Source: Protonemura montana (lineage: Eukaryota; Arthropoda; Insecta; Plecoptera; Nemouridae). From it: DNA of 64,000 nucleotides. The DNA is taken from the NCBI GenBank assembly GCA_947568835.1, contig OX387605.1:8870418-8934417 (forward strand), given 5' to 3'. The notes beneath the pieces were generated by a model. That model was not told the DNA's origin, searched no databases, and worked only from the letters and a program-made list of their open reading frames with translations. A program made the translations under genes and the position numbers. Within the stretch, counting starts at the first letter, position 1; each line of letters opens with the position of its first letter. This document shows positions 1 to 12,422 of this stretch, piece by piece.

Positions 1-1246
1 TAAAATTATGTTCTATCGAATAACATCGACCTTGATGGAAGTGCCGTGTTTGCTTTGCGGGCTGCGTTCAGAAGCCAATTTTTGAAAAGGCCTAATTTGT
101 AAGTATTTTACTTCACACAACATCAAAAACGGAATCAGACAAAACGGAATTAAAATAATCTTTTGTGAATTTTCCCTTCGTACCGGACTCCAATCGTGGT
201 ACAGTGGAAGTGCCGTGTTTGCTCTGTGGGCTAAGTTTAGGGGAAAGATTATATTTTGTCTGAAGCACTTGTGAAAGAAGCAACTAACATATGTCTGTCG
301 CGCTCTAAAATTTAGCAAACATCTTAAAACGCTCATCTTTCAACGCGACACCACTTGCATGGTGGTTGAGTATAAGCGAACAAAATTACGTTGCTTTTTT
401 TCCTACGTGTTCACTGCCCAACAAAATGATCCCTATACATTTGGATATACTATGATGTTGTTTAAGCAATGGCTTTTTAAGGACCTGTAAAAGCAAAAAT
501 ACCAATTGAATTACCCCCATCTTCTTTAAGTGTGAGATTGATCTTCTCCCAGAAGTTTTGTATCGCTCCGAAGGGTACAGTTCTGTGAGTCAAAAGGCCA
601 TCGGGTGAGGTCCGCGTTGCAGTTCGAGGAGTACGTTGTTGGAGAGATGCAGATGACTGACTCTCTTGCGTAAACCTGCCACTGCGTGATCTCAGTCAGC
701 AAACACTTATAACCCCTGTTACCCCTTTATTTATTTTTTAAATTAAAAAAATGAGTTTTTTGCTAAATAAACAACTTAAAAAGGGGGTTTTGAACTCACG
801 TGATGTATACCACGACTTTGGGTACCCAAATATCATTGGTAGATACCTGTCCGCTGTCCAGATCGTTATATTCGCTCATGTTCCATTTCCAGTGTGCATC
901 CTCCTAGTGCTGTTGAAAATAAACAAAATAAATGCATTACATTTTGTTGCAACTTCAACAATAACTCATAAAGAAACTTACCCAGATCATCCAACAAGAA
1001 ACTTTCAACGTACCTATGTTCGACATATGAAAAAATTTCGCTATCAGAAGTGAATAAACCGCTTAACATGTGTTTGAATTAAGTTTAGAAAGCTCACAAA
1101 GTTCAAGCAATTGAGCAACATGTCCATGTTTATATCGGTGTAGTTGTTGTGGTGGATTATTGGTCTAACAAGGTGGTCGTAGTTGCAGAATAGTTTGTAC
1201 TTCAACGACTGTGCCACCGATTTGGCTCCATCAACTCACAGTTCGG

Positions 1247-2178
1247 CGCATGGGCATCCGCATAATTTTTTCCAGGGGGGTGCCAATGCTTCCAAGGATA
1301 TCGTCAAAAGGGCTTCAACTGGGTTGGGTGGGGGGAGGAAGAATCGCACGTTTTAAATATGTTAAATGAAAACTAATCTGGGCGAAACACTCGCGTACCG
1401 GCACTGGTGGCGAAACGCTCGCCTACCGCCACTGTGCACGTCAGCTTTATAATCATATGCACTCGGAGACAATGGTTTTGTCACCAGCGTGTGTCTCAGT
1501 TTGTCGGTAAGGTCCTAATTCACGAAGTGGCCAATATCCAAAGCAGCTTGAGGACCATAGATCACATTCAGTTTCAAAGGCTGGTATTGGATTTTCGGAA
1601 TACGCCGTCGTCGATGTAGATGCACATGCACTTTCAATACTGCAATCGCCGTTGCCATGGCTGTCCGAAATTTCACGCGCTTCATCGTTCGCCTTTCTCT
1701 TCACACTCGCACTAAAAAATGTGCGCAAATCCATACTCCCACAATCAACACACTTAACTAAAACGCTCGGGCTAACAAACCACCCAAATCGAGTCGCTCC
1801 TGAGACATAACTGACTTACGTAAAGTTGGGTTCGACCGGTAGGAAAACTAAAACTTCATTAAGTGTACAATTCTGTTCGCGGAATCGGAATCACGAGGGA
1901 GAATTTTGCAAAGTTCAACTCTTGTAGGATTCCAGTTTCATAGAATTACGCCGCGATTTTTTCGCTGGAAAGGTTGGATGGTCTCTCACCTTTCCTCTCT
2001 AAAATCCAATACAAATTTAGCGTTTTCCGTTTAAATGGCACAATTTTGATCAATTAAATGAGAGAATATGTTTAACTTGCCCTTTGAATGATGAAATAAA
2101 AAAGCCTTTATCGAGTGTTTTTTTTTTAATGTTTGAAGATTTTCAGGGGGGTGCAAGCGCCCCCCGGACGCCCATGGC
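1247..2178 (-). mobile_element. hAT-like (ZMYM1/TTF-type) transposon relic
   Basis: The segment is bounded by short inverted ends of about 12 bp, reading CATGGGCATCCG at the left and the reverse complement of CATGGGCGTCCG at the right. Inside, the minus strand encodes a broken protein starting MDLRTFF and continuing, after a frameshift, with LDIGHFVN, a stop, then DLTDKLRHTLVTKPLSPS. That pattern is typical of the N-terminus of ZMYM1-like hAT transposases. No clear 8-bp target duplication is visible. It sits in intron 1 of psi-1, directly against the exon 2 remnant. It is an internally deleted, inactive copy; family assignment rests on the short motif only. Confidence 0.55.
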
Positions 2179-2179
2179 C

Positions 2180-2999
2180 GCAAGTGTTACCATGTGGCAC
2201 CTGCCGTTACCACGTGTTGCCGGCTCGTTTGCTCAGCAGACAGTTTAACAGTAAGGCTCTGACTATGTAGAGCTATACTATCATATGAATCTACTTTATG
2301 AATATATCCTATGACTCTTCAATATAAGAGCCAATTTTTCAGTGTTCCGTTACAAATCTAACAGTCATTTAAATTGTGTTTTTTTTTTTGCTTGGCAACG
2401 GCCGCAATGATAACGACGTAGCTTCCAGAAGACGACCCGTCGTTATTTTATTTTGTTTATTTATGTCTATAAGAGATTTATATTATGTTCATATTGATTT
2501 TAAATTATTGTATCTTATATTTTTCCGTCATTAATGATTTTTGAACCATATCTTATCTTTTGGCACTGAATAAGGCATGAACACGCTTGCTACATGGTAG
2601 TATTGTATTACCACCCCATAAAGAAGGGAGAGTTGGTAATAAAAATTGCCTACACGTATAATAATAGTGTTTGCCATTCATTAAGCATTAAACCCATCAA
2701 CTTTAAAAGATAAAAATAAACAAGAGTTAAAAGTTTGGAAACGGTTTGTTTGTCAACCTTTGACAAAACTGTGAATCAAATTTCTTTCCTTTATGACATT
2801 TACTTGGGAGTGCATATACAACTTTGGGCAACATTTCTTTCAACGGGCAGTTTTACTACGTCCAACTTAATTTATGATACTCATCCCCATGGTTAAATCT
2901 AATCAGATACTTCTGTTTTCATCTTAACCTGCTTATTTAACTGGCCTTTAGCATTGTGAAAACGGTGAGAATAGAAATGGAGAAGTTTGGCTGAAATGG
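2180..2999. other. Intronic/intergenic AT-rich DNA, no gene seen
   Basis: No reading frame with recognisable content and no clear repeat boundary. It lies within the expanded intron 1 of psi-1. Confidence 0.5.
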
Positions 3000-3252
3000 A
3001 TGTATTTTCCAGGAAGACTTTCAGGAAAGTGCAACTCGAACAGCAGGATTCCTCCACAAATCCATGCAGTCGAGTGTTTGATAAGCAAGGCTAATGAAGT
3101 TGCTGTACTAACTTTCATTCCTCCAACCTCTCTCCCGAACAGAACTGGTCATGTGTATAATGGTCACCCATCCAATACCTGACTCAGCGAAGTGTTGCTT
3201 AACGTCGGTGATCTCACGAGAATCGGTGTTTCCAACACGCCAAACCGTCCGG
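3000..3252 (-). mobile_element. 5S-rRNA-derived SINE, copy S1 (3' truncated)
   Basis: Read on the minus strand, the head matches 5S rRNA internal promoter sequence (gatcaccgacgttaagcaac, then tattggatgggtgacca). The shared SINE body follows (acaacttcatt, gcatggatttgtggagga). The copy stops near 3000, before the tail region present in copies S2 and S4. Confidence 0.75.
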
Positions 3253-3449
3253 TGTGACGATTCGAGGAGGGCTCGTAAGCAATTGGACCCGCTGTGTGAC
3301 TTCATTTGGTCAAGAACACTCACATTTAACAAATGCTAAAAAATTAATCTAATTAAACATCCGCAATTAAAGTACGAGAATTTGCAGTTCTTTACCATCT
3401 GCATGCCTGGAAAACATTTGGTCTGTGATAGCAGCCGTGGACGCCATTG

Positions 3450-3700
3450 CTGTTATCACCTCAATCCACTTCGAAAACCGGTCAGCTAATGGGAGCCGAG
3501 CTTCAGTCGATCGAAAGTACGAGGCGGGTTCGATCGAGCACGTGTTGTGACGTCACTTGCACAGCGATGCAGTAGGTTTCAGGCGATACTCTTCTGTCGG
3601 CTACTCGCCTGGTACGAAGAGACAAATTTTCGCCTCGTTTTAGACGATTATTTCAGTTGAAACTTGTCATGGTTGGATTAACCGTACGTATAGGCAGTCC
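3450..3700 (+). repeat. Dispersed repeat, inverted partner at 28830-29060
   Basis: About 250 bp (ggctcccattggctgac in reverse complement, cacgtg, tgacgtcac, cgcgatgcag-like core) recurs in the opposite orientation in the large intron 4 of gene C. No coding content and no obvious terminal repeats. It is probably a non-autonomous element. Confidence 0.6.
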
Positions 3701-4984
3701 CGTGGCACTCACGCGTACCACGAGTTGCTTCAAAGTTTTCACAGGCAAACTAAATTTCCTGACAACGTCACTCCTTCCCAGCTACTTGACACAATTTTAT
3801 TTAATATAGCTTTTGAATTTTAGGCATAAGCAACGCCTCAAAATAGGGCCGATCGGGAGATAAAAATTTCTGACTTTAGTTGCAAAACTTGTTGCAAACC
3901 TTTGCAAGATACGATATTTTCTGCGTTGTAGTGCGATCTTACCAGCGCACGCAATGGCAGTGACAACGGGTATATCTGGCTTTTCTGCTTATTTTTAAGC
4001 CCGAATAAACGATTTTTAAGATGCATGCAAAGTGGTACCTTCAAATCCATTACGACAGCTAAAAGTAAAATTAATTTTTGCCTAATGTCTTTGATCTCGA
4101 ATGAGAAAAGGTAGGATGTTGCTTAATTATTAGACCCTTTAAAGCCATCAAAGTAAGTACCTGTAAGATCGATACACAGCCAAATAACTACTGTTGGAGA
4201 AATTATTAAATTCGCCCTATTAAGCACATGTCACATGTCAGTTTAACATCCTACTGAGACTTCGACTCAACGCTGTAGACGCTGCTGACAGATTCGTGAC
4301 GAACTTGATCCGTGACCCGCCACTAACAGTCGAGGCAGTATTATAATCTCGTTTGCATTAGATCTTGCGTTAAAATTGATTTTTAACAGTCATATACCCG
4401 TTACGAGTACGACACATTAGCTTTGAAAACCAAAATAGTAAAACAGGATAATTTATGAAACGTAAGTTATCTAGAAATTTTATCTGCTTTTTTTCACTAT
4501 TTTTTGAAAAGTTGTGTTCGCGGTAGCCTTGTGGTAGCAAAAAAAGCACTGAACAGAAGTGAACCACAGGAAATGTCTGCGTTTTCTGTTTGAAAGTGAA
4601 TGGCAACAAATTGTTTAAATATAGCCTAGCAATGAAAATATGCTGAAAAAAGTTTACAAAAAAATTGTCGAAAATACAATAAAAGCAAAAAACGAAGCAA
4701 GAAATCTTAATGCGGGGTTTATTTAAAAAATAATCCAGTACATACAGTAGGGTGGTGTGTATTAAAAACTTAGGCTATGTATGGCAGATTGCTGCACGAC
4801 ATTACTACTTGTTCTGTTATTTGAAGTTACTTTTTTTTCTTCATAAAGCCAATTGGCTTTAACATACAAATACATTAGAACCTAGCTTTCAGGTGGTAAA
4901 ATAAATGAAAATACATTTTTCTATCGCAAACAAACGTATATTTGACAGCTACCTTTAAATATCAATATGTTTAATATGTACCTT

Positions 4985-7700
4985 TCATGGAATGTACGCA
5001 GACAAGATAATAAGATATGACAAAATATAGATACAAAAGGACGCACGATCAAGTAAAATCGCAAAGAGTTGCCATCTTTTCGAACCTTCCAATGATTTAA
5101 CGAGTTCAGCAACGCTGGCGTCGTCGCTGTCGACGGTGGGCACGGGGTTCTGAAATATACAATTTCACACTCAATCAACCAGACGGAGTAGATTTTCTAC
5201 TCGCAAGTGTGTTTACCTACCTTTGTGTCGACTCCACCAAGCAGAAACACCTGTCCAATGTGTGAGGTGAGGACGCCGTTGACTACCGTGGAAATCCAGG
5301 AAGGGGGCTCGCTCTTGGCGACTACCATCCTCCTTACCGCGAGCGTTATAATAAGGGCCATGCCAGCCATCAACAGCGAGTCTCGGTAGAGAGCCACTGC
5401 AAAGTATTTTATAAATATTTTCTACCGTTTTTATTTCGGAACGCAAACGGAGTTGGGCACTTACAGATGATGAGTGTCTTGTCACCGTTGGACGGCAGGT
5501 ACGAATCAAGATATTCCAGAGACAGAAAGAGAACCAGGATGACCAGCAAGTTTATAAAGAGTCGCTCGTTGGCATGGGGTTCTAACCAGAACATGCACAA
5601 TGTCAGCGTCACCAATACTATAAAACAAAACGGGAATTCATAACACAATCCAAAATAACAACACTCCTGCGCTGTGGCCATTCGTTTAAATCACGGCGAC
5701 ACTATGCCTGCCAATCCCGCATTTCAATCTTCGAAAGTGTTCAGCGCATAACTAGAAAACACAAATACTTTGTCATCTTAAGGTGAAACAGAAAAATGTA
5801 GGACATGAGATCAATAATTCATAAAAAGCGTGCCTTGAAATTTTCTATATGTATTGCGAATAAAATTAAAAAGTACATTTACAGCGTACAATTACAACAA
5901 AATGATCGAGTGCCAGTATTTATCATGATCATCACGAGAGAAAATGTAAGAGCGTGACTTTTCTGTTTCCTTGCGACCATCTTTCTACTTCTTACATTTA
6001 GTAAGTAAAAATGTCTGGACTTGTATTCACCTAACGCAGGAATGAAGACCGCCGCAGCTTGACTTCCTGAGTGACGCCTAATGAGAAAGTGGTATGCTAC
6101 CCAGTTCTCGGAAACGTTCTTGTAGTATGTTCTATCGTGTACGGCAAAGGACGTATTTGTCAGCTCCCAATCACTATTTGCAGAGAACTCGGATGTAGTA
6201 ACCTCGAGAAAAATATATTTATTACATAAATTACATTTTTTTTATATTGAACTTCAAATATGAAAATAATTATAGGTATAATTTATTAAGTATAATATTA
6301 TTATTTAATTATAATAAACATAATATGTATATACAGTAAAAAGTTTAAAATATACAACAATGTATATACACGAAATATACATTAAATGTATGTTATTCAT
6401 ATACATAATACACAAATATACATCACATCTAAATATGTTAGACATTTTTTAAATTGGAATGGGATCCAGACAAGAAAAATGTGTGACCGCACCGGGAAAC
6501 AAATACTGGATCTCCCAATCGCCGGTTGGGTGCTCTACCAACCGAGCTATCCGGGTATATAATCCAAAAAATACTTCGAGAATGTGCATCGTCATAGTCC
6601 ATCGTATCTTACCCCTTTGCCGCTGAAGGTGAGATTCATCCTGTCCCCGATATTAGATAACGATCCCAGGCGTACGGAGCAGTTCTGTGAGTCGAACGGC
6701 CATCGAGTGAAGTCTGTACTATAGCAGAATGTGCTGTAAGCTGTTGGTGAGATGCAGTGGACAACCCCACTCGATGATAGGCTACAACGCGTGGACGCGA
6801 TTTTAAACTCCACTTTGGACGAGTAGGCCCTGCGAACGGTGTTATTATATAGGTCGCACAGAGACTACTTGTTGGCATGATTCTTACGATAATTTATTTC
6901 AGTTCACCTGTTGTATAATGCAACGTTGGGTACCCAGATATCTTTGGTGGTCACTTGAAGGCTGTCCAGATCGTCATACTCACTTTTATCCCATTTCAAG
7001 TATTCGTCCGTCCATTGCTGGAGCAAAATTGTATTGTCGCAATCATTAGCATTTGTCACTATGACAAAACACAACGGAAGTTAAAATTAATACTTACAAA
7101 CACCATCCAGCAATGGACTACAAATGTATTCGAGTGGTCGTCCTATAATAATAAAACAACTAGTAGTTAATTGAATTAACGAGTCTGTGTTTTAAGACGC
7201 TTTGAACTGGAAATCTTACGAATGTCAGAAACTTGAGCTGCATGTGCATGTCAACATCAATGTAGTTGGTGTGGTGCATTACAGGTTGCACTGAGGGGTC
7301 GTAGTTGCAGAAGAGTTTGTTCCTCAGCGACTGCGCGACCGATTTGGAGCCATCAGCGCACGGGCCGGCGTCTGTATCCATGAGCGACATGGAAAACCAA
7401 ACAATGTTTTAACTTTTTGTCGCATTGTTATGTCAGTTCGTTGAGTACTTAGGTATTTTTCCGTTGTAAATAACAGATCATTTTATGACGCGATAGTTTT
7501 ATCAGTGTAAAATCTAACGTGCTTCAATTTTTACATAATATCAATATATTTTTGCGTTGAAATGCCCTTGTCATCTGTAATTAGGACCATTATTGCATTG
7601 ATGGTCAGTCAAAATGTAAAGGGCTAAAATTCCTTTTTCGCTTACCTGTAATGCCGATGTAGAACCAAAAAACCACTATTGGAGCAGTTTTTAGGTGCAT
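4985..7700 (-). CDS. Divergent nicotinic acetylcholine receptor-like subunit, gene B1
   Basis: Predicted pentameric Cys-loop cation-channel subunit of 414 residues in nine exons: 7646-7700, 7220-7371, 7098-7142, 6908-7017, 6613-6829, 6031-6202, 5465-5617, 5221-5396, 4985-5149. All junctions are GT-AG and frames join without a stop. Residues 1-18 form a signal peptide. The extracellular domain has KLFCNYD, KWDKSEYDDLDSL and TTKDIWVPN. The Cys-loop is C156 to C171 around WPFD, with 14 rather than 13 intervening residues. Exon 6 ends at M1, exon 7 carries the end of M1 and M2, exon 8 M3 and most of the short cytoplasmic loop, exon 9 M4. There is no vicinal Cys pair, so it is non-alpha. Exon 5 uses the acceptor at 6830-6831, because the nearer upstream AG breaks frame. 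Paralogue of B2. Agonist and partners are unknown. Confidence 0.85.
6212..6590 (-). mobile_element. tRNA-headed SINE-like insertion in intron 5 of B1
   Basis: The B1 intron is about 300 bp longer than the matching B2 intron (19982-20097). The extra DNA reads on the minus strand as a tRNA 5' half with a good A box (tagctcggttggtagagca, about 6534-6552), a poor B box, and a long AT-rich tail. The ends cannot pair as an acceptor stem, so it is not a functional tRNA gene. Confidence 0.5.
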
Positions 7701-8095
7701 GGTGTTTTGTTTTCTTGCCCCTAGTCAGCTAGCGCCTAACTAAAACTCCAACATTAACGCTGACAATCACTGATGCATACCCTCAACGCCCATGTAACTA
7801 AACTCGGGATCCTCCCCTAGTGACAGAGTTATGTATGCCATTATGTTGTAAATCAGATCAATTTTCCTTGTTGAAAAAATTAAGTAATAAATAGTTAAAA
7901 TGTGCATTATACACATTTTTGTCCTGCTATCAAAGGAAAATAAAGGCATTTTAGTGATCTGACTGATCACGCACTTACTCACAAATGCAAACATGACATT
8001 AAAAAAAAATAATAATAATACAACATAATGGGGCTTATTTGGTCTGGCAGATAACTATTCACCCAAATACTAACTGTCCAAAATCTTAAAGCAGT
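7701..8095. other. Upstream flank of B1, duplicated upstream of B2
   Basis: Nearly the same sequence lies at 21570-21962. No gene was seen. It may include the promoter, but no convincing core element can be assigned. Confidence 0.6.
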
Positions 8096-8535
8096 ACCGA
8101 ACGGTTTGACGTGTTGGTAACACCGGTTCTTATGAGATCACCGAAGATTAGCAACACTGCGCTGAGTCAGGTTTTGGATGGGTGACCATCATACACACGA
8201 CCAGTTCTGTTCGGGAGAGAGGTTGGAGAGATGTAAGTTTGTACAGCAACTTAATTCACCTCGCTTATCAACCTCTCGACAGCATGGATTTGTGGAGGAA
8301 TCCTGCTGTTTGAGTTGTACCGTCCTTCGGAAGGGACGTTAAGCAGTTGGTCCCATTGGTGCTCTTCGACAGGAGTAGGCTAGGTACCAGCACCGAATTT
8401 CTCCGCCTTCCTTCTAAGCAAGGTTAGTTTCATCATAATCTTCATCATCATCCACTCATTCACCGACGCCAGTAGACCATTGCCACATGGCCAAATGTCA
8501 AAACAAAGAGTCATTAAACAACACAATTCAGCTAT
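8096..8535 (+). mobile_element. 5S-rRNA-derived SINE, copy S2 (near full length)
   Basis: The head resembles 5S rRNA (ggttcttatgagatcaccga, then tggatgggtgacca). The body includes gcatggatttgtggaggaat and cgtccttcggaagggacgtt. The tail is ctcattcaccgacgcc, then aaacaacacaat. It lies downstream of gene A1 and belongs to the duplicated SINE-A unit, so it is not an independent insertion relative to S3 and S4. Confidence 0.75.
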
Positions 8536-8912
8536 CATAAAGCAGTCAGCAAGACTTATTGTCTTCGTATTCGTATCGGTGAGGTAAGCCAGAAAATGCT
8601 AATACCTGTACAGCGTACTTCACCTTCTAATTCCTAAAGTCCTATTCTACACCTAGCGGGAGTTTGTAAATCTAGAAATAAGGAAACTGGATGTCAAATA
8701 CGATTTATTTGTGAGATTCTGGATTCTTCTAGGATAGTTGTTTGGTTCATTACAATAATAAAGGCAAGTTTTATTTATAATTCTTATTTATATCGATTTT
8801 TGAAAATACACATAGGTTTAAATTAACATTTCTACAATACAAAGAAGTATTGAATAATTCAAACGCTACTTGTATACCAAGTTTTAGGTTCACGTGAATA
8901 ACCGGTAATTGT
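8536..8912. other. 3' flank of A1, repeated 3' of A2 and A3
   Basis: AT-rich DNA shared with about 14620-14979 and 22413-22773. More diverged copies lie near 25190-25370 and 26150-26290. No gene was seen. Confidence 0.6.
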
Positions 8913-11210
8913 TTACAAAAAACATTTCATAGTCAGGACGAAGGTTGCAAGGATGCAGGACGCGAGTGACCCGCAGTTCACAATTTTCACAAAGAGATGC
9001 CATTGGTTTGGTCCCTTTTCTTCAGCAATCCTAACGTCAACTACAGTTGCGTCACCCTGTCACGAAGTAAAGAAGTATTAGCATTTGATTGGCTGTTACG
9101 TGGTTTACCTTGACCATAACATACCTCCGGCTCCTAAAAAATCATGTAAAAATAGTTTTTGTCAGAATTAGTGTTAAGGTAGATAAAGTAGACATGAGTC
9201 TAAAAATATTAATACCTTGGGCTCTACTTCTCTCATGAGAAGCATCTTTCCAGGGCGAGTTCTTAGGACTCCGTTGACAACGCCAGCGACCCACGAAGGG
9301 GGGGAACTCGAGGTCGCATCCAGCTTCCGCACGATGAACGTCATGATTAAAGTAAACCCGGCCATAAAGAATGAGTCCCGGTAGAATTGCACTGGAATTA
9401 AGATGCCGTTGCTCTAGCTCATGTTTCTGTTCTTTAATGCATCAAATTTCGAGATCATTCACATACCAATCAGAGGGACGGAGTCCCCATTAGGAGCAAT
9501 TCGAAAGTAGATGTGCAGGAGATGCGAGCATTGGCATAAGATATTGACACAGATTACAGCGAGTCGCTCAGCTGATCGAGTCTCCAGTATAAATGTAATC
9601 CACGTAAGACCGGTCAATACTAAGAAAAATTAAAGATAGTACAGTGCGTACAGTTGAATAGCCATGCTGATGGCAAGAATGGATTTCCATACAAGCCTTC
9701 AAATACCTATGGCCGGCACGATGACGCTAGCCACACCCTCCCTGGAACGTCTCCTGAAGGTGAAAGAAATAACCACTTGCGGTTGGGATTTACTGCCATC
9801 TTCGAAGCTGTCGACCTGTTCGATGGTGGCGTTAAGAAGCTTCCATTTTAGGCTCGGTGTATAAAAAAATCTCGACATCTAGATGTAATGTGAAAATACA
9901 TTACTCAGTATGTGATACGAAGTTTTCTATCCTGCATTATATCTGATTATTTTCCTTTCGATAACTTTCGTTATTTTGAGGGTATTTAAAAAAAAAATCA
10001 TAAAGAAATACGCCTCTTGGTCGATACTCTACCTCATTTCTTTGTCTGTGGTTAAAGAACACTACGGCTGGAGTTCGAGACTGAATCGAAATGTTGCAGG
10101 TGTTTTGGTCAAAGGGCCATTTCCGTATGTCGGTGTCGCACGTGGCTAGGAACTTGACCAAGAACCAACCCTTGAGATTTCCATCACTTTCCAATCTTAA
10201 TGGGATTTCCTCCATGCCATGACCCGTTAACCGATTGCCAACTCTGTTTATGCAAGTCATAAAAAACATTACATAAAAGAAGAAAGAACAAATAAATCCC
10301 GCATGTGTCTCCCATTCTTGACCACGCGGTTAGATAAGCTAGAAAAACATAACAAGTTCACCGAGAGAATATTATTGGTCTTCAATACACATTTTTTGCT
10401 ATTTGTAAGCAAAAATTTTAATATTTACACCAATAGATGAACCGGAGGGACCAAATCACGGTGAGTCGAGTTTATTTCTCATTCTCAATTCAAGCTTTCC
10501 AGCCTTTTACGCTTCCATTCTGCAGACATTTTTTCACACCTCCATTGTTTATGATAAAATCGTTTGCATCTTACAATTCTTGGAACTCAAAAGAAGGAGT
10601 CCAAATATCTTCAGTAGGAATACTCAATTCTTCGATGCCGTCAAATTCCGTTGCGTTCCATGCCAAAGTAGGGTCGCTCCAGTCCTAAAAAAAAACACTC
10701 AAACACAACTTATTAAACTACATGGTATTTTATTTGCTCTTCTTCAAATTATAAGTGAATGTTACTTACGACATACATAAAGGCATTGAGTTGCACGGCA
10801 TGTAGAAAATCATACTGTAAGACAAAACAAAAATGATGAATCAAGACAGAGAAATCAAGGGAAAAAATATCATACAATAATGCAGGAAAGCGATACTTGC
10901 AAAAATCAAGTGCTCCGGCAAGATATTGACATAAACCCTGGTTGAAGTCGAATTCTCCCCAAATGGCTGAACATTTTTGTCGTAATCGCAAAAGATTTGT
11001 TCTTTCAACCTGTGCGTTGTTGTTTGGACGCCGTCGACGTCAGCGCAGGCTCCGTTGACTAAAAGGCAAGAAAACGTTGTCGTCCCAGTTGTCTTGAAAA
11101 TCAAGTGTCCACAACTATACTCAAAAATGACTTCTTAATTACTTACTTGCGCTAGGTCTGATTACCATGTACAGTGCAGCAGCGAATATGAATGTGCTGG
11201 CAGCACCCAT
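8913..11210 (-). CDS. Divergent nicotinic acetylcholine receptor-like subunit, gene A1
   Basis: Predicted Cys-loop channel subunit of 410 residues in nine exons: 11147-11210, 10901-11058, 10770-10814, 10575-10684, 10033-10243, 9707-9878, 9467-9619, 9216-9391, 8913-9056. Residues 1-21 are a signal peptide starting MGAASTFIFAAAL. Extracellular motifs include QIFCDYD, TEDIWTPS and a canonical CX13C Cys-loop (161-175) containing KWPFD. Exon 6 ends in RRRSREG at the M1 start. M2 contains ERLAVICVNILCQCS. The last exon supplies M4 and ends MKCFL-stop. Intron 2 begins with GC rather than GT (TTT/GCAAGT), as in A2. The exon 5 donor is taken as GAG/GTAGAG because only that site is kept in A2. No alpha-type Cys pair. 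Confidence 0.85.
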
Positions 11211-12057
11211 TTTGCTGCTACTGGGAGGCGATGGCTGATAATTATTTGCTAACTGCTCAAGGGGCTTTGGAAGAGATCAAATTTCTGTAAGTTGATAGGA
11301 ATGAAGCTAGCATACGCCTACACGATGACATGTAGATCTTCGTTTTGAAGATATCACCTTACTGCCAGAGCGCTAATGTTTTACTGTCATCGCAAAAATG
11401 CCAGCCAAATGGCATCAATGGCGAAAAAATGGAAGATGATAATGCCTGATGTCATTGTCGACTTGGGTGTTAAAAAATGTCAGTTCGTTATTTTTCGCAG
11501 ATCACTCCTATTTGAAACTGGTTTGATCTCTATTAATCTGTATGGATGCTAAACTCAACGTTTGATCTAAATTTATTGCAATTTAATGTCGGTTTGTACG
11601 TTAAGTAAATAACTGGCCGTTAACAATTAAAAAACCTTCTGATTGGCTGTTGCCAAGCAAATAACAAATCTGCAGACTGTTAGGTTTTAAATGAACCTGT
11701 TAACAACAACTGCTGCAGTTGCTGCAACATCCTGCGATGGCCTGCAACGTGGTCTACCCTGGTCAAAAAGTACTTTAGAAAAATTAATTAGCGATTTTTA
11801 TTATTCTTGGTCGATACTTTTTCTCGGTCTTGTTCCTTTCACACATAATCACATAATCACAGCTCACGCTCGAGGCCAAATCGAGATGCTGCAGGTGTAT
11901 TGGTCGTCGTGTTCTTTTCGTATCGTATTATCGACAAATGTACAAAGGTAAAAACCTCAATTATAATTGGTTGTTTATTTTGTTGTTTCTTTTAAAAAAT
12001 AACCAATATTTAATCAAGTTGTTCCTTTATAACTATTATTATTACTATTATTACTAT
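11211..12057. other. Upstream flank of A1, duplicated upstream of A2
   Basis: Matches about 17435-18240; the right end also matches 23795-23910. Contains no recognisable gene; the short open frames in it are not conserved between copies. Confidence 0.6.
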
Positions 12058-12422
12058 TGGTAACACCGGTTCTCATGAGATCACCAAAGATAAGCTGAGT
12101 CAGGTATTGGATGGTTGACCATCATTCACATGAACAGATCTGATTGGGTGAGAGGTTGAAGGGATTAAAGTTAGTACAACTACTTCATTCCCCTCGCTTA
12201 TCAACCTCTCGACAGCATGGATTTGTGGAGTAAACCAGCTGATCGAGTTGTACCGTCCTTCGGAAGGGACGTTAAGCAGGTGGTCCCCTTGGTGCTCTTC
12301 GACGGGAGTAGGCTGGGTACCGGCAACGAGTTTCCCCTCCTCCCTTCTAGGCTAGTTTAGGTTTATCATAATCTTTTTCCCTTCTAGGCTAGTTTAGGCT
12401 AGTTAAATGTAAAAAGTCAAAA

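Larger units (their letters stand above)
520..4215 (-). pseudogene. Degenerate nicotinic-receptor-like gene (psi-1)
   Basis: This is a decayed member of the receptor array, closest to the B genes. Recognisable exons on the minus strand are exon 1 (4161-4215), exon 2 (1098 to about 1250), part of exon 3 (about 980-1019), exon 4 (800-909) and exon 5 (about 520-720). Exon 1 still reads as a signal peptide with its GT donor, but the initiator codon has become GCG. Exon 2 keeps the block KLFCNYD but carries an in-frame TGA. Exon 4 has TAG where the paralogues have the conserved Trp of QWTDE. Exon 5 keeps WPFDSQNC but loses frame. Exons 6-9 are absent or outside the window. Intron 1 has been expanded by a hAT relic and a SINE. 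A functional product is very unlikely. Confidence 0.85.

Noticed and set aside
1..519. Exons 6-9 of the left-edge pseudogene
   Set aside because: The minus-strand open frame here shows none of the M1-M4 motifs of the paralogues. A short motif (gtgccgtgtttgct) is repeated at 41 and 210, but no exon can be assigned.
6490..6560. Functional tRNA gene
   Set aside because: Only the A-box half is convincing; the B box is degraded and the ends do not form an acceptor stem.
6636..6878. 80-codon minus-strand open frame over gene B1 exon 5, and its twin at 20142-20336 over B2
   Set aside because: It is the wrong frame of a conserved exon. The correct frame carries the Cys-loop and WPFD and joins in phase to exons 4 and 6.
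9937..10032. Longer exon 5 in A1 using donor GGC/GTATTT at 10010-10011
   Set aside because: The site is absent in A2, while GAG/GTAGAG is conserved in both and gives equal exon lengths.
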